Shown one piece after another: positions 9,066 through 17,393 of a stretch of DNA of 46,481 bases. The stretch comes from an uncultured Lachnospiraceae bacterium (GTDB lineage Bacteria; Bacillota; Clostridia; Lachnospirales; Lachnospiraceae). The translations under genes and the position numbers were made by a program. Numbering within the stretch: position 1 is the first letter of the stretch; each line of letters begins with the position of its first letter. Under the pieces are notes generated by a model. It did not search any database. It saw only the letters and a list, made by a program, of their open reading frames with translations, and was not told where the DNA came from. The stretch spans positions 1 through 46,481 of the forward strand of contig CALWLI010000036.1 of NCBI GenBank assembly GCA_944381485.1. The letters run 5' to 3'.

Positions 9066-9093
9066 GTCGGGAATAATGTACATTATTCCCGAC
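9066..9093. repeat. Perfect 28-bp palindrome between M20D gene and trkA
   Basis: Half-site GTCGGGAATAATGT and its exact reverse complement meet with no spacer. It begins 15 nt past the stop of the M20D gene on the minus strand. No T-run follows on either strand, so it is not a textbook intrinsic terminator. It could be an RNA-end hairpin or a dimeric protein site. Confidence 0.85.
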
Positions 9094-9107
9094 GTAAATA
9101 TATAATA

Positions 9108-10550
9108 TCAATATGTTTCAAGGGGTGGCTTCACGCTGTCCGGAAGGGGGCAGCTGTATTTTCCTCCGTTTCTTTTCAGCACTTCCTTTTTTGCCTCACT
9201 GATAGTCTCCGGCCTCTTTGCTGTCCTTATAAGACTTAAGGCGAGTATCTTTGCCGCAGTGAGCATGCCTTTATGTGAGAGGCTACTTGAGGACTGAGCT
9301 GTCATCTGCCAGGTATGCCCCACATTTCCCAGGCACGCCGTAGCTACATTTATATTCAGAGTGGGTACGGCATAGCCCACATCCCCCACATCTGTGGAGC
9401 CTGCCTGCAGTCTTATTTTATCCTCCGAGAACGGATGCGTATCATCGTCAAGAGGTCTTTGAAGCTTTTCATCAAGTCTCTCCTCACCGAAGGTCTCCGC
9501 TATATCCTTCTTTGCCGAAGCCTTTACCTCATCGTTGTAGCTTTCAAAAAAGCTTTTTGCAAGCTCATAGTCCTCCTCAGACCACCTTGGCGCTCCTATC
9601 TCCTTCATGCACTCATCCGCCACAGCTGCAAGAGCAGTATTGGGTATATACTCTGTAAAGGCCATGGAGAGCTCACAGCTTACCGAAGTATCCGTCATCA
9701 TTGCGGCTCCGTCTGCCACTCTCTTCACTCTCTCAAACAGCTCCTTGACCTGACTTACATAGGGAGCTCGCACCTCGTACCTTACCACCGCATGGTCCTG
9801 CACCACATTTGGAGCAGTGCCTCCCGCGTCTATGTAGGCGTAGTGTATTCGTGCCTCAGGGATGACATGCTCTCTCAGGTAATTACATCCGACGCTCATA
9901 AGCTCACAGGCATCCAGCGCACTCCTGCCAAGGTAGGGAGTCGCTCCCGCGTGGGATGATCTTCCTTCAAATATGAAATTGGCACCCATTATTGCATTTG
10001 AGTGTACCGATTCCACCATATTTTTAGTTGAGGGATGCCATGTGTATACAAAGTCAACGCCGTCAAATACTCCCGCCCTTGCCATAAACTGCTTTGAGCC
10101 CGCTCCCTCCTCAGCAGGGCATCCGAAGTATATGACAGTGCCGTCCATCTTGAATTCTTCCATGTAGCTTTTGACAGCCACAGCTGCCGCAAGGGAGCCT
10201 GCTCCCAGGGCGCAGTGGCCGCAGCCGTGTCCCGCTCCCCTTGGGATCAACTCGCTTTTTTCGGGAACTCCGGCCTTCTGGCTCAGTCCTGAGAGGGCAT
10301 CAAACTCCCCTAAAAGTCCCATTACCGGCTTTCCGCTTCCAAAGCTGAAAGATCCCTTAAAGGCTGTAGGTATTCCTGCAAGGCCTGATTCCACCTTAAA
10401 GCCGTTTCTTTTAAGCTCGTCCTCGATCAGTTTTGCCGATTTGAATTCGTGAAAGGCAAGCTCTGCATACTCCCATATGCTGTCACTTATCTCAATAAAC
10501 CTTCCGGAATTTTTTTCTATGTAATCATCTGTCCAAAGTCGATCCGTCAT
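9108..10550 (-). CDS. M20D amidohydrolase, AbgB-like
   Basis: A 480-residue cytosolic metal-dependent hydrolase of the M20D group, closely resembling the AbgB subunit of p-aminobenzoyl-glutamate hydrolase along its length. Motifs: LLGEFDALSGLSQ, GHGCGHCALG, CPAEEGAGSK, YTWHPS, GRSSHAGATP and STDVGDVG. GGAGGG just upstream selects the ATG at 10550; the longer reading from a GTG at 10616 overlaps the permease stop with poor spacing. It follows an amino-acid ABC permease by 62 nt, so its substrate is probably an N-acyl or amide-linked amino acid brought in by that transporter. No AbgA partner is present, so p-aminobenzoyl-glutamate itself is not certain. Confidence 0.88.
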   Translation of the reverse strand: MTDRLWTDDYIEKNSGRFIEISDSIWEYAELAFHEFKSAKLIEDELKRNGFKVESGLAGIPTAFKGSFSFGSGKPVMGLLGEFDALSGLSQKAGVPEKSELIPRGAGHGCGHCALGAGSLAAAVAVKSYMEEFKMDGTVIYFGCPAEEGAGSKQFMARAGVFDGVDFVYTWHPSTKNMVESVHSNAIMGANFIFEGRSSHAGATPYLGRSALDACELMSVGCNYLREHVIPEARIHYAYIDAGGTAPNVVQDHAVVRYEVRAPYVSQVKELFERVKRVADGAAMMTDTSVSCELSMAFTEYIPNTALAAVADECMKEIGAPRWSEEDYELAKSFFESYNDEVKASAKKDIAETFGEERLDEKLQRPLDDDTHPFSEDKIRLQAGSTDVGDVGYAVPTLNINVATACLGNVGHTWQMTAQSSSSLSHKGMLTAAKILALSLIRTAKRPETISEAKKEVLKRNGGKYSCPLPDSVKPPLETY

Positions 10551-10612
10551 ATATCCCTCCGAATTCTTGATTCCTGTAATGTCTTTCACAAAATTCCAAG
10601 CCTGATAGTTTA

Positions 10613-11278
10613 TCACGCCTCACTGTATCTGAGCCTTGTCTCCATCCTCTCCATTATGTTCGAGAGTACTGTTGTAATAAAGAGATATATCACTCCTGCT
10701 ATCAATATTGACTCTATAGGTCTGTAGGTGGCTGACAGTACTGTCTTGTAGGAGGTGGTCAGCTCATTAATAAAAAATACAGATGCAAGAGATGCCTGCT
10801 TTATCATATTGATGAATTCATTTCCCAAGGCAGGCAATATATTTTTTACCGCCTGAGGCAATACGACCTTTGTCATAGCCTGAGTCGAATTAAGTCCCAG
10901 ACATCTGGCGGCCTCTGTCTGTCCCTTGTCCACAGCCTGTATGCCGGCCCTTATGATCTCCTCCACATAGGAACCGGAGTTTACTATCAGAGCTATGATT
11001 ATGCAGGCTGTATCGGAAAGCTCGAAGGGAAGGACCCTGGGGAGGAATATCCAGAAGAAATACAGCTGTAAAAGTATAGGTGTTCCTCTCATTATCCATA
11101 CATACAGTCTGACAAAGGCTTTAAAAGCTCTGTATCTCGAATAAATAAGCAGGGCGAGCAAAGTGCCTAAAACTGTTCCCGCAGACACGGTTATAAGAGC
11201 AAGGCATAGAGTTCCCAAAAGCCCCTGCAAATAAACCTGTCCGTATCTTTCAAGTATCCTTAAAGTCATTTCAAGCAT
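10613..11278 (-). CDS. Polar amino-acid ABC transporter permease
   Basis: A 221-residue inner-membrane permease of the HisM/GlnP type. The hallmark coupling-loop segment is EAARCLGLNSTQAMTKVVLPQAVKNILPALGNEFI, summarised as EAA...G...LPQA. RGTPILLQLYF and five hydrophobic segments are also present. The start is supported by AGGAGGGG at 11284-11291. It lies between the binding-protein gene and the M20D hydrolase in one operon. No ATP-binding subunit is encoded nearby, so it must borrow one from another locus. Confidence 0.93.
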   Translation of the reverse strand: MLEMTLRILERYGQVYLQGLLGTLCLALITVSAGTVLGTLLALLIYSRYRAFKAFVRLYVWIMRGTPILLQLYFFWIFLPRVLPFELSDTACIIIALIVNSGSYVEEIIRAGIQAVDKGQTEAARCLGLNSTQAMTKVVLPQAVKNILPALGNEFINMIKQASLASVFFINELTTSYKTVLSATYRPIESILIAGVIYLFITTVLSNIMERMETRLRYSEA

Positions 11279-11338
11279 CTGCTCCCCTCCTTTCTGAAGT
11301 TTATATATGATTAATCTGTAAATGTTTTAAAGTTTTGA

Positions 11339-12283
11339 TCAGATTCCCAGACTTCCCGCATACTCGGAGTACTCCTCATACCATTCTTCGTATACTCCGC
11401 TTTCTGTCACCTCTGAGATTATTTCATTTACCGCATTAAGAAGCTCTGTCTCTCCCTTCTTTATGCCTATCCTTGTCCCCTGAGTCTCCTCATCTACCGT
11501 AAATGAGATCTCAGGAGCTATGATCATCTTGCAGTCGGGGTTTGCTTCCAGATAGAGCTCCGCTGTGGAGGTCGCTGTGATACAGGCATCTGCCTTTCCC
11601 TCCTGAACCATGAGAAAGCCGTCTGTGGTTGCTGAAACTCTCTTCAGCTCCCCGTATCCCTCCGGCAGCTGATCCATAGCGAAGCCTTCCTGTATGGATC
11701 CGCTCTGTACAACCACTACCTTGTCCTTAAGGTCCGATGTGCTTTTTATATCCTGAAGATCCTCGTCTCTTATAAGCAGTCCGTACTGAACCGCCTCGCC
11801 GCTGTAATAGTATCCGTCAGAAAGCTCCATAGCCTCAGCTCTCGCGGGAGAATAGGCAAGTGCCGATATTGCCATATCATATTTGCCTTCGGTGACACTG
11901 CTTAAAACAGCGGTAAAATCTAAAGGTACTATCCTCAGCTCAACTCCAAGAGAATCCGCAATATACCTTGCAAGCTCTATGTCGGCACCCACGTATTTTT
12001 CATCTCCGCTTTTTAAGGGATCAATGAATTCAAAGGGCGCAAAATATGGCTCTGTGGCCACCTCTATATAGCCCTGCTCTTTTATCTTTTCCAGTCTGCT
12101 TATTCCTGAGTCCTCACCCTCTCTTGAGGCAAGGGAGTAGGCCTCAAGGCTTTCCTGCCCGCTCTGAGTCGTCTCCTTAAATGTAGAGGCCTCCACCTCT
12201 GTGAGTACTGAGCATCCTGATGTCATCATCATTCCCGATATAAGTAACACAGCCATTGCCGCATAATTTTTCATATTTTTCAT
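11339..12283 (-). CDS. Amino-acid ABC transporter substrate-binding lipoprotein
   Basis: A 314-residue family-3 periplasmic-binding-type protein, here a lipoprotein. A signal peptide ends in MTSGC with Cys24 as the lipidation site, followed by a flexible linker to about residue 65. The bilobed domain then includes IEVATEPYFAPFEF, the GADIELARYIADSL segment and GKYDMAISALAYSPAR, as in glutamine- and cystine-type binding proteins. AGGAGG lies 5-6 nt before the ATG and a consensus promoter lies upstream. It should capture a polar or acylated amino acid for the downstream permease. The ligand is unknown. Confidence 0.92.
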   Translation of the reverse strand: MKNMKNYAAMAVLLISGMMMTSGCSVLTEVEASTFKETTQSGQESLEAYSLASREGEDSGISRLEKIKEQGYIEVATEPYFAPFEFIDPLKSGDEKYVGADIELARYIADSLGVELRIVPLDFTAVLSSVTEGKYDMAISALAYSPARAEAMELSDGYYYSGEAVQYGLLIRDEDLQDIKSTSDLKDKVVVVQSGSIQEGFAMDQLPEGYGELKRVSATTDGFLMVQEGKADACITATSTAELYLEANPDCKMIIAPEISFTVDEETQGTRIGIKKGETELLNAVNEIISEVTESGVYEEWYEEYSEYAGSLGI

Positions 12284-12380
12284 GATATCCTCCTGCTTAT
12301 TATCCCTGTCGGAATATATACGTCAGCTTTTACAGTGTATCTGTTTATCTTAATATCACTTTATCTTGCTAATATGCTAA

Positions 12381-12409
12381 ATTATAAGGCAAGTACTCCT
12401 CCCTGTCAA
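12381..12409 (-). promoter_or_regulatory. Consensus sigma-A promoter for the amino-acid ABC operon
   Basis: Minus strand: TTGACA (12404-12409), 17-nt spacer, TATAAT (12381-12386), a perfect match at both hexamers. Predicted start near 12374 gives a leader of about 90 nt before the binding-protein gene. It sits only about 30 nt beyond the nupQ stop, with no intrinsic terminator visible between them. Confidence 0.9.
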
Positions 12410-12436
12410 CAACTTATTTTTATATTTTAAATATTC

Positions 12437-13345
12437 TTATATGGTCGATTGATTTTTGATATTCCTGATCCCACCGACCATAAGCACTAAAAGGACAGCC
12501 AGATAGGGAAGCATTTTTGTCAGCTGGGTAGGGTAGCCAAGAGAGGTCAAAGTCAATGTAAGGGCATCCGCATAGACAAATATCACAGCTATAGCCCCGC
12601 AAATAAGAGGGTTCCCATCTCCCACAAGGGTAGATGCAAAGGCTATAAATCCCCTGCCCGCTGTCATATTTTCAGAGAAAGAATTCAGACCGCTTAGGGA
12701 AAGATATGCGCCTGAAAAGCCGACTGACGCTCCCATTATGATAAGAGCCGCCCACTTATATCTCAGCACATTTATACCTGCAGTCTCAGCGGCAATGCTG
12801 TTTATCCCTATCCCTCTTATCCTCAGCCCGAAGCTTGTGCGATACATAAGTACAGCGGCGACAAAGACCATTACATAGGCAATATATACAAGTATGATAT
12901 GATTTCCGAATATTTCTCCAAGGTAAGCAAGGCCTCCCTGTATGGGCAATTTTAAAGGCTTAAAGCTTATTATGTCAGGGCTTATAAAGGTACCTCTCAC
13001 TCCCCATATTACAGTCAAAAGCAAAGTCGTCACCGCCCAAGCCCCGAGATTTAGGGCAATACTCACTATCATAGGATTGGCGTTCAAATGAAACACAAAA
13101 ATCCCGAATACGGCGGCCAGGACTACTCCGCTTAGGGTAGCGCAGAGAGCTCCTACAGCGGGGCTTCCGGTAAGCCAACTTCCGTAGGCGGCAAAAAAGG
13201 CTCCGAACAGCATGAAGCACTCATATGCTATATTAAATGTCCCTATCTTATGAGAAAAGCAGCTCCCTACTGAGGCGATAAGTATTGGGGTGGCAAGCCT
13301 TACTGTCGCAGCCAAAGTCAATGTTCCGAAAAAAATTCTCAGCAC
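12437..13345 (-). CDS. nupQ: BMP-type nucleoside ABC transporter permease 2
   Basis: A 302-residue multi-pass permease of the RbsC/NupQ kind (branched-chain and simple-sugar permease family), recognised by the segment YECFMLFGAFFAAYGSW and by GFIAFASTLVGDGNPL. It is the last gene of bmpA-nupO-nupP-nupQ. The start is a GTG at 13345 with AGGAGG 7 nt upstream. It overlaps the end of nupP (GTGCTGA), so translation is coupled. The substrate is probably a nucleoside or free purine by family, which suits the purine catabolic operon nearby. Confidence 0.88.
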   Translation of the reverse strand: MLRIFFGTLTLAATVRLATPILIASVGSCFSHKIGTFNIAYECFMLFGAFFAAYGSWLTGSPAVGALCATLSGVVLAAVFGIFVFHLNANPMIVSIALNLGAWAVTTLLLTVIWGVRGTFISPDIISFKPLKLPIQGGLAYLGEIFGNHIILVYIAYVMVFVAAVLMYRTSFGLRIRGIGINSIAAETAGINVLRYKWAALIIMGASVGFSGAYLSLSGLNSFSENMTAGRGFIAFASTLVGDGNPLICGAIAVIFVYADALTLTLTSLGYPTQLTKMLPYLAVLLVLMVGGIRNIKNQSTI

Positions 13346-14430
13346 TTCATTTCCTCCTGTCTCTTGAACTTTGCGGTGGCTTTACGTCTGTTGAATTCAG
13401 CGATCAATTTTTCATAGTCTATGGCCACAAAAAGGACAAAGAGCATTTGAATAATGTTTACACTCAGCCGATTCAGGGATGTCATCCTCTCCATCTGCAT
13501 GGAGCCTGCCTTGAGGGCTCCCCATATCAGGGAGACAGCTATTACGGACAGAGGATTGTTTCCGGCTATCCTTGCTATCATTATCCCGTCCCAGCCTATA
13601 TTTCCGCTGAAATTTATATTGAATCTTCCGTAAGAGCCGGTCACCTCAACTCCACCGCACAGCCCTGCAATAAATCCCGATATAAGGAAAACACCCAAGA
13701 ACATTTTGGATGTGTTTACCCCTCCTGCCCTTGAAAAGGATAAGTTTTCTCCCATCTGCTTCATCTCATAGCCTATGACTGTATGCCTATAGACAAGACT
13801 TATGATTATAAGGACAGCTACTCCCAAAAAAAGCCCGTAGGATGTGGATGTACCCTGTATAAGCTTAGGTATCTCCGCTGTCTCAAGTATATTGGGTGAG
13901 GTGTTTGCCATTGATCTTGTGGCGTCCACCTTCTCTCCTATTATCATCCATATCACTATGTACTCTGTCAGATAAGTGGCTACAAAACAGAGCATAAGAG
14001 TCGTTATGAGCTCGTCCACCTTAAGATAGAGCTTCATAAGAGCCGGAATAAGCGCATAGAGCATACCCACGATACCTGCGGCAAGAATGCATATCGGCAT
14101 GTGTAAAAACTTAGGCATAGGTAGTGCATATCCTATTATGGCTGCTATGAGCGCTCCTGTATAGACCTGTCCCTGTATACCGCAGTTCATGATGCCTGAT
14201 TTGAAAGCAAGTGTCACTGCCGCACCTGTGAACATACAGGGCGTTGCCCAGCGCAGAGTGTTTGCGATTGCCGTAGGGCTTCCCACAGCTCCCTCAAGTA
14301 TGTATTTTAATGCCTCAGTCGGGCTCTCACCCTGAGCCCTTATAAGTATCCCTCCAAGTATTACAGTAATTATCAGAGCCTGAGCATACTGAATACAAAG
14401 GATCCTTAAATCACGAGATCTTATTTTCAT
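13339..14430 (-). CDS. nupP: BMP-type nucleoside ABC transporter permease 1
   Basis: A 363-residue integral membrane permease of the NupP/YufP type, longer than its partner as usual. Characteristic stretches are FTGAAVTLAFKSGIMNCGIQGQVYTGAL and GNIGWDGIMIARIAGNNPL, cited here by position: about residues 68-95 and 285-305. ATG at 14430 with AGGAGG 8 nt upstream; it overlaps nupO by 20 nt and nupQ by 7 nt. It forms the membrane channel with NupQ. Confidence 0.88.
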   Translation of the reverse strand: MKIRSRDLRILCIQYAQALIITVILGGILIRAQGESPTEALKYILEGAVGSPTAIANTLRWATPCMFTGAAVTLAFKSGIMNCGIQGQVYTGALIAAIIGYALPMPKFLHMPICILAAGIVGMLYALIPALMKLYLKVDELITTLMLCFVATYLTEYIVIWMIIGEKVDATRSMANTSPNILETAEIPKLIQGTSTSYGLFLGVAVLIIISLVYRHTVIGYEMKQMGENLSFSRAGGVNTSKMFLGVFLISGFIAGLCGGVEVTGSYGRFNINFSGNIGWDGIMIARIAGNNPLSVIAVSLIWGALKAGSMQMERMTSLNRLSVNIIQMLFVLFVAIDYEKLIAEFNRRKATAKFKRQEEMKC

Positions 14431-15952
14431 CCTGTCCGCCTCCTGTCATCAAAAGCCCAAGCTCCTCCTCTGTAAGCTGTGACGAATCTTCCGGTTCGAT
14501 TATGTGCTTATCGTAAGCGACAAGTATCCTGTCCGAGAGCTGAATAACCTCGCTGAGCTCATGGCTTATAAGCAAGATCCCCACACCACTTTCGGATAAG
14601 GCTGCTATCTTTTTTCTTATAAGCTCTATTGCGCCCACGTCTATGCCCCTTGTAGGATCTTCTATTATAAGAAAAGATTTACCTTGAAGCATTTCTCTGC
14701 CTACTATAAGCTTTTGAATGTTTCCGCCGGAAAGCTCAAAGGCCCTGTCGCTTATATCCTGTATCTTGACAGAGTAATCCTCGACTACAGCCCTTGCAAA
14801 TGAGCTTACATCTTTGAAGTCGATCAAAAATCCCTGTTTTCTTCCGTGCTCAAGGTGATACCCCATCATGGTGTTTTCCCATATGCTCCCCTTAAGGTTT
14901 ACCCCATCCTTTATTCGGTTTTGCGGCACATATCCGAGCCCTCTTTTCCTTCTCTCCCCGATGGACATATGGCCCACCGGCTCTCCGCAGAGGAGTATCT
15001 CGGATCCCGGTTCAGGCCTTGTAATTCCGACTATGGCCTCTCCAAGCTCCTTCTGGCCCGCTCCGGCCACACCTGCTATGCCCACTATCTCTCCCGAGTG
15101 AACGGAAAATGAAGCCTTTTTAAGTCTCAGTATTCCCTTTCGGTCCTTCACTGTCAGATCCTTTACCAGAAGAACTTCTCTTCCGATACGGTTTTTCTTC
15201 CTTCTGATATCGTAGAGCACCTCTCTCCCCACCATGAGCTTTGCAAGCTCCCTCTCGCTCACATTTTCGTTTTTCATGTCCGCTGTGACCCTGCCGTCCT
15301 TCAACACAGTGATATGGTCCGCGATCTCCAGTACCTCTTTAAGCTTATGTGTGATGAAAAGTATCGTCTTCCCCTTGCCTGTCAATTCTCTCATAGCCTT
15401 GAAAAGGCCCCTTACTCCCTGGGGTGTCAGCACCGATGTGGGCTCATCAAATATTATCAGCTGTGCCTCCCTGTAGAGGACCTTTACTATCTCCACCTGC
15501 TGCAGCACAGATACCGGAAGCTCATCTATACGGCTTTTCAGCGGAAGTCTGAAATCATAGCTGTCGCATATCTCCTCCACTTTTTTAATATTCTTTTTCA
15601 TATTTAAAAATCCGGCATCAGTCCTCTCACAGCCCATTATGATATTTTCAGCCACAGTCATTCCTTTATAGAGCATGAATTCCTGGTAGACCATGCCTAT
15701 TCCGGACTCTGAGGCCTCCTTTGGAGAGTGAAAATCCACCGCCTTCCCGTTCATTATGATCCTTCCGGAATCCTGCTTTTTTATGCAGGTAAGTATGCTC
15801 ATAAGAGTGCTCTTTCCCGCTCCGTTTTCTCCTATGATCGCATGCACGCTGCCTCTTCTCACCTTAAAGCTGATATGGTCGTTAGCTGTCAAATTGCCGA
15901 AGTGCTTGCATATGCCTTCAAGCTCCAATATATATTCTGTCCGATCCGGCAT
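14411..15952 (-). CDS. nupO: BMP-type nucleoside ABC transporter, double ATP-binding protein
   Basis: A 513-residue ATPase with two fused ABC domains, as in NupO and RbsA. The first half has a full Walker A (GENGAGKST) and Walker B (LIIFDEPTSVLT). The second half has the usual degenerate Walker A (GVAGAGQKE), a proper signature (LSGGNIQKLIVGREM) and Walker B (FLIIEDPTRGIDVGA). The ATG at 15952 follows AGGAGG by 4 nt; a longer in-frame reading to 16006 lacks such a site. It lies 81 nt after bmpA and overlaps nupP. Confidence 0.93.
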   Translation of the reverse strand: MPDRTEYILELEGICKHFGNLTANDHISFKVRRGSVHAIIGENGAGKSTLMSILTCIKKQDSGRIIMNGKAVDFHSPKEASESGIGMVYQEFMLYKGMTVAENIIMGCERTDAGFLNMKKNIKKVEEICDSYDFRLPLKSRIDELPVSVLQQVEIVKVLYREAQLIIFDEPTSVLTPQGVRGLFKAMRELTGKGKTILFITHKLKEVLEIADHITVLKDGRVTADMKNENVSERELAKLMVGREVLYDIRRKKNRIGREVLLVKDLTVKDRKGILRLKKASFSVHSGEIVGIAGVAGAGQKELGEAIVGITRPEPGSEILLCGEPVGHMSIGERRKRGLGYVPQNRIKDGVNLKGSIWENTMMGYHLEHGRKQGFLIDFKDVSSFARAVVEDYSVKIQDISDRAFELSGGNIQKLIVGREMLQGKSFLIIEDPTRGIDVGAIELIRKKIAALSESGVGILLISHELSEVIQLSDRILVAYDKHIIEPEDSSQLTEEELGLLMTGGGQDENKIS

Positions 15953-16033
15953 TTTACCTCCTGTGAAAAAGGGCAAAGCGTAAATCCTCGCCTTGCCCTG
16001 TCCCATATATTGTTTTAATAGTTTTTACAGTTT

Positions 16034-17140
16034 TTAGTAGTTGAGTCTGTACTCGTCGAAGCCCTCGTATACATCTATGTCTCCTGATTTTATGCCTGCT
16101 ATAAGGTCTGTCACCTTTTGCTGCAGGTCTTTGGGAATGTTATCCCAGTCACGGTCATCATATACTCTTCCACCCGCGCTGAGATCGAAATTTATTGCCT
16201 TGGGGAATTCCCTTCCCTCACCCACATCTCTGAGTACCGACTCTACAGCTACATCCATGGCCTTTACAGCCGACCAGAAAACGCAGTCGTCTATGTCTCC
16301 CTGCCAGTCGTCAACTCCTATACATTTAATGCCGGCATCCGCGCAGGCGGCTATGACTCCTGTTCCTCCCAGGTAGTCACACTGATAAATTATATCTACA
16401 GGATTTTCTTTTATCATTGCTGTTGCAGTCTCCTGGCCCTTCACAGGGTCCTTATAGTCGCCTGTAAATGCTGTTACTACCTTTGTCCCGTTGTCAGCAT
16501 AGTTTACTCCTGCAATAAACCCGTCTCTGAATCTCCAAATCTTCAGTATATCAGAGTGGCCTATCCATCCCACTGTGCCGGTCTCTGTCATGTTTGCCGC
16601 TATATATCCCGCCACAAAGGATGACTCAAAGGGATCCACAGATATGCTTGTGCAGTTGTCCTTTCCGTGGTCCATGTAGGTGTCCAGCATAAATATATGG
16701 AGGTCCGGATATTTTTCCTTAAGCTCGTCCGCCAGACTTACGGCCACATCGCTGACCTCGTCAAACATGGTGAATATTGCCGTGTAGCCCTGATCCGCCA
16801 TAGCTCTTATCTGCTCGGCATATTCTCCCTCTTCGCTTACCTCGATGCTCTTCACCTCCCAGCCGTCACTCTCCATGGCCTTGAAGCCGTTCCATATGGA
16901 GTCCGTAAATTCGTTTCCCAGTGGTGAGTTTGTTATGTAGCATGCCTTTTTCGCTTTGCCGTCCTTGGTAAGATTCTCTTTTCCCTCAGGCTTTGCAGTG
17001 CTTTCTACAGTCGCCTTTGCCGAAGTCCCAGTCTCCTTCTCTGCAGTTTTTTTTGTTTCGTTTACTTTTGCACCTGCGCAGGCTGTAAGCGAAAATATCA
17101 TAGCTGCGGCGCAGAGCGCGCTTATGAGTTTTTTTATCAT
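16034..17140 (-). CDS. bmpA: BMP family nucleoside-binding lipoprotein
   Basis: A 368-residue extracellular lipoprotein of the BMP/PnrA family. The signal peptide MIKKLISALCAAAMIFSLTA precedes Cys21 and a Thr/Lys/Glu-rich linker. The BMP fold includes YITNSPLGNEFTDSIWNG, FTMFDEVSD, SVDPFESSFVAGYIAA and VDDWQGD. The ATG at 17140 is selected by AGGAGG upstream; the reading from 17209 would run through the predicted promoter. It captures ligand for NupOPQ. BMP proteins bind purine or pyrimidine nucleosides, but a few relatives bind other ligands, and the specificity here is not readable. Confidence 0.9.
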   Translation of the reverse strand: MIKKLISALCAAAMIFSLTACAGAKVNETKKTAEKETGTSAKATVESTAKPEGKENLTKDGKAKKACYITNSPLGNEFTDSIWNGFKAMESDGWEVKSIEVSEEGEYAEQIRAMADQGYTAIFTMFDEVSDVAVSLADELKEKYPDLHIFMLDTYMDHGKDNCTSISVDPFESSFVAGYIAANMTETGTVGWIGHSDILKIWRFRDGFIAGVNYADNGTKVVTAFTGDYKDPVKGQETATAMIKENPVDIIYQCDYLGGTGVIAACADAGIKCIGVDDWQGDIDDCVFWSAVKAMDVAVESVLRDVGEGREFPKAINFDLSAGGRVYDDRDWDNIPKDLQQKVTDLIAGIKSGDIDVYEGFDEYRLNY

Positions 17141-17177
17141 ATTGTGCCTCTCCTCCTTGTCGAAAAACTCTGAGCTC

Positions 17178-17206
17178 ATATTAGCATTACAGGAAGATTT
17201 TTTCAA
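17178..17206 (-). promoter_or_regulatory. Promoter of the bmpA-nupOPQ operon
   Basis: Minus strand: TTGAAA (17201-17206), 17-nt spacer, TAATAT (17178-17183); start predicted near 17171, giving a leader of about 31 nt. That leader is too short for a purine riboswitch. A 7-bp direct repeat (TTCCTAT on the plus strand at 17211-17217 and 17220-17226) lies just upstream of the -35. Confidence 0.78.
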
Positions 17207-17294
17207 CATTTTCCTATCATTCCTATATGCTTTTAAGAATTATTTTTCTTTAAATCCCCTACAGTGCTCCTCAGGCGGAAATATATTTATATAC

Positions 17295-17336
17295 AAAAAA
17301 TGACCGGGAAAAGACTGTTTCGACTTTTCCCGGTCA
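17295..17336 (-). terminator. lepA terminator
   Basis: Perfect 13-bp stem (17301-17313 with 17324-17336) and 10-nt loop. On the minus strand it is followed by six T (A-run 17295-17300). It separates lepA from the bmpA promoter. Confidence 0.93.
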
Positions 17337-17393
17337 CTATATGAGCATATATTCCGGATATATTATATATTCTGAGTCTTGGCGTCTCTTATA

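Noticed and set aside
9315-9959. 214-codon frame antisense to the M20D gene
   Set aside because: Opposite a well-supported enzyme; its translation is Cys/Ser/Arg-rich and unlike a folded protein.
17141-17300. Purine riboswitch before bmpA
   Set aside because: The predicted leader is only about 31 nt.
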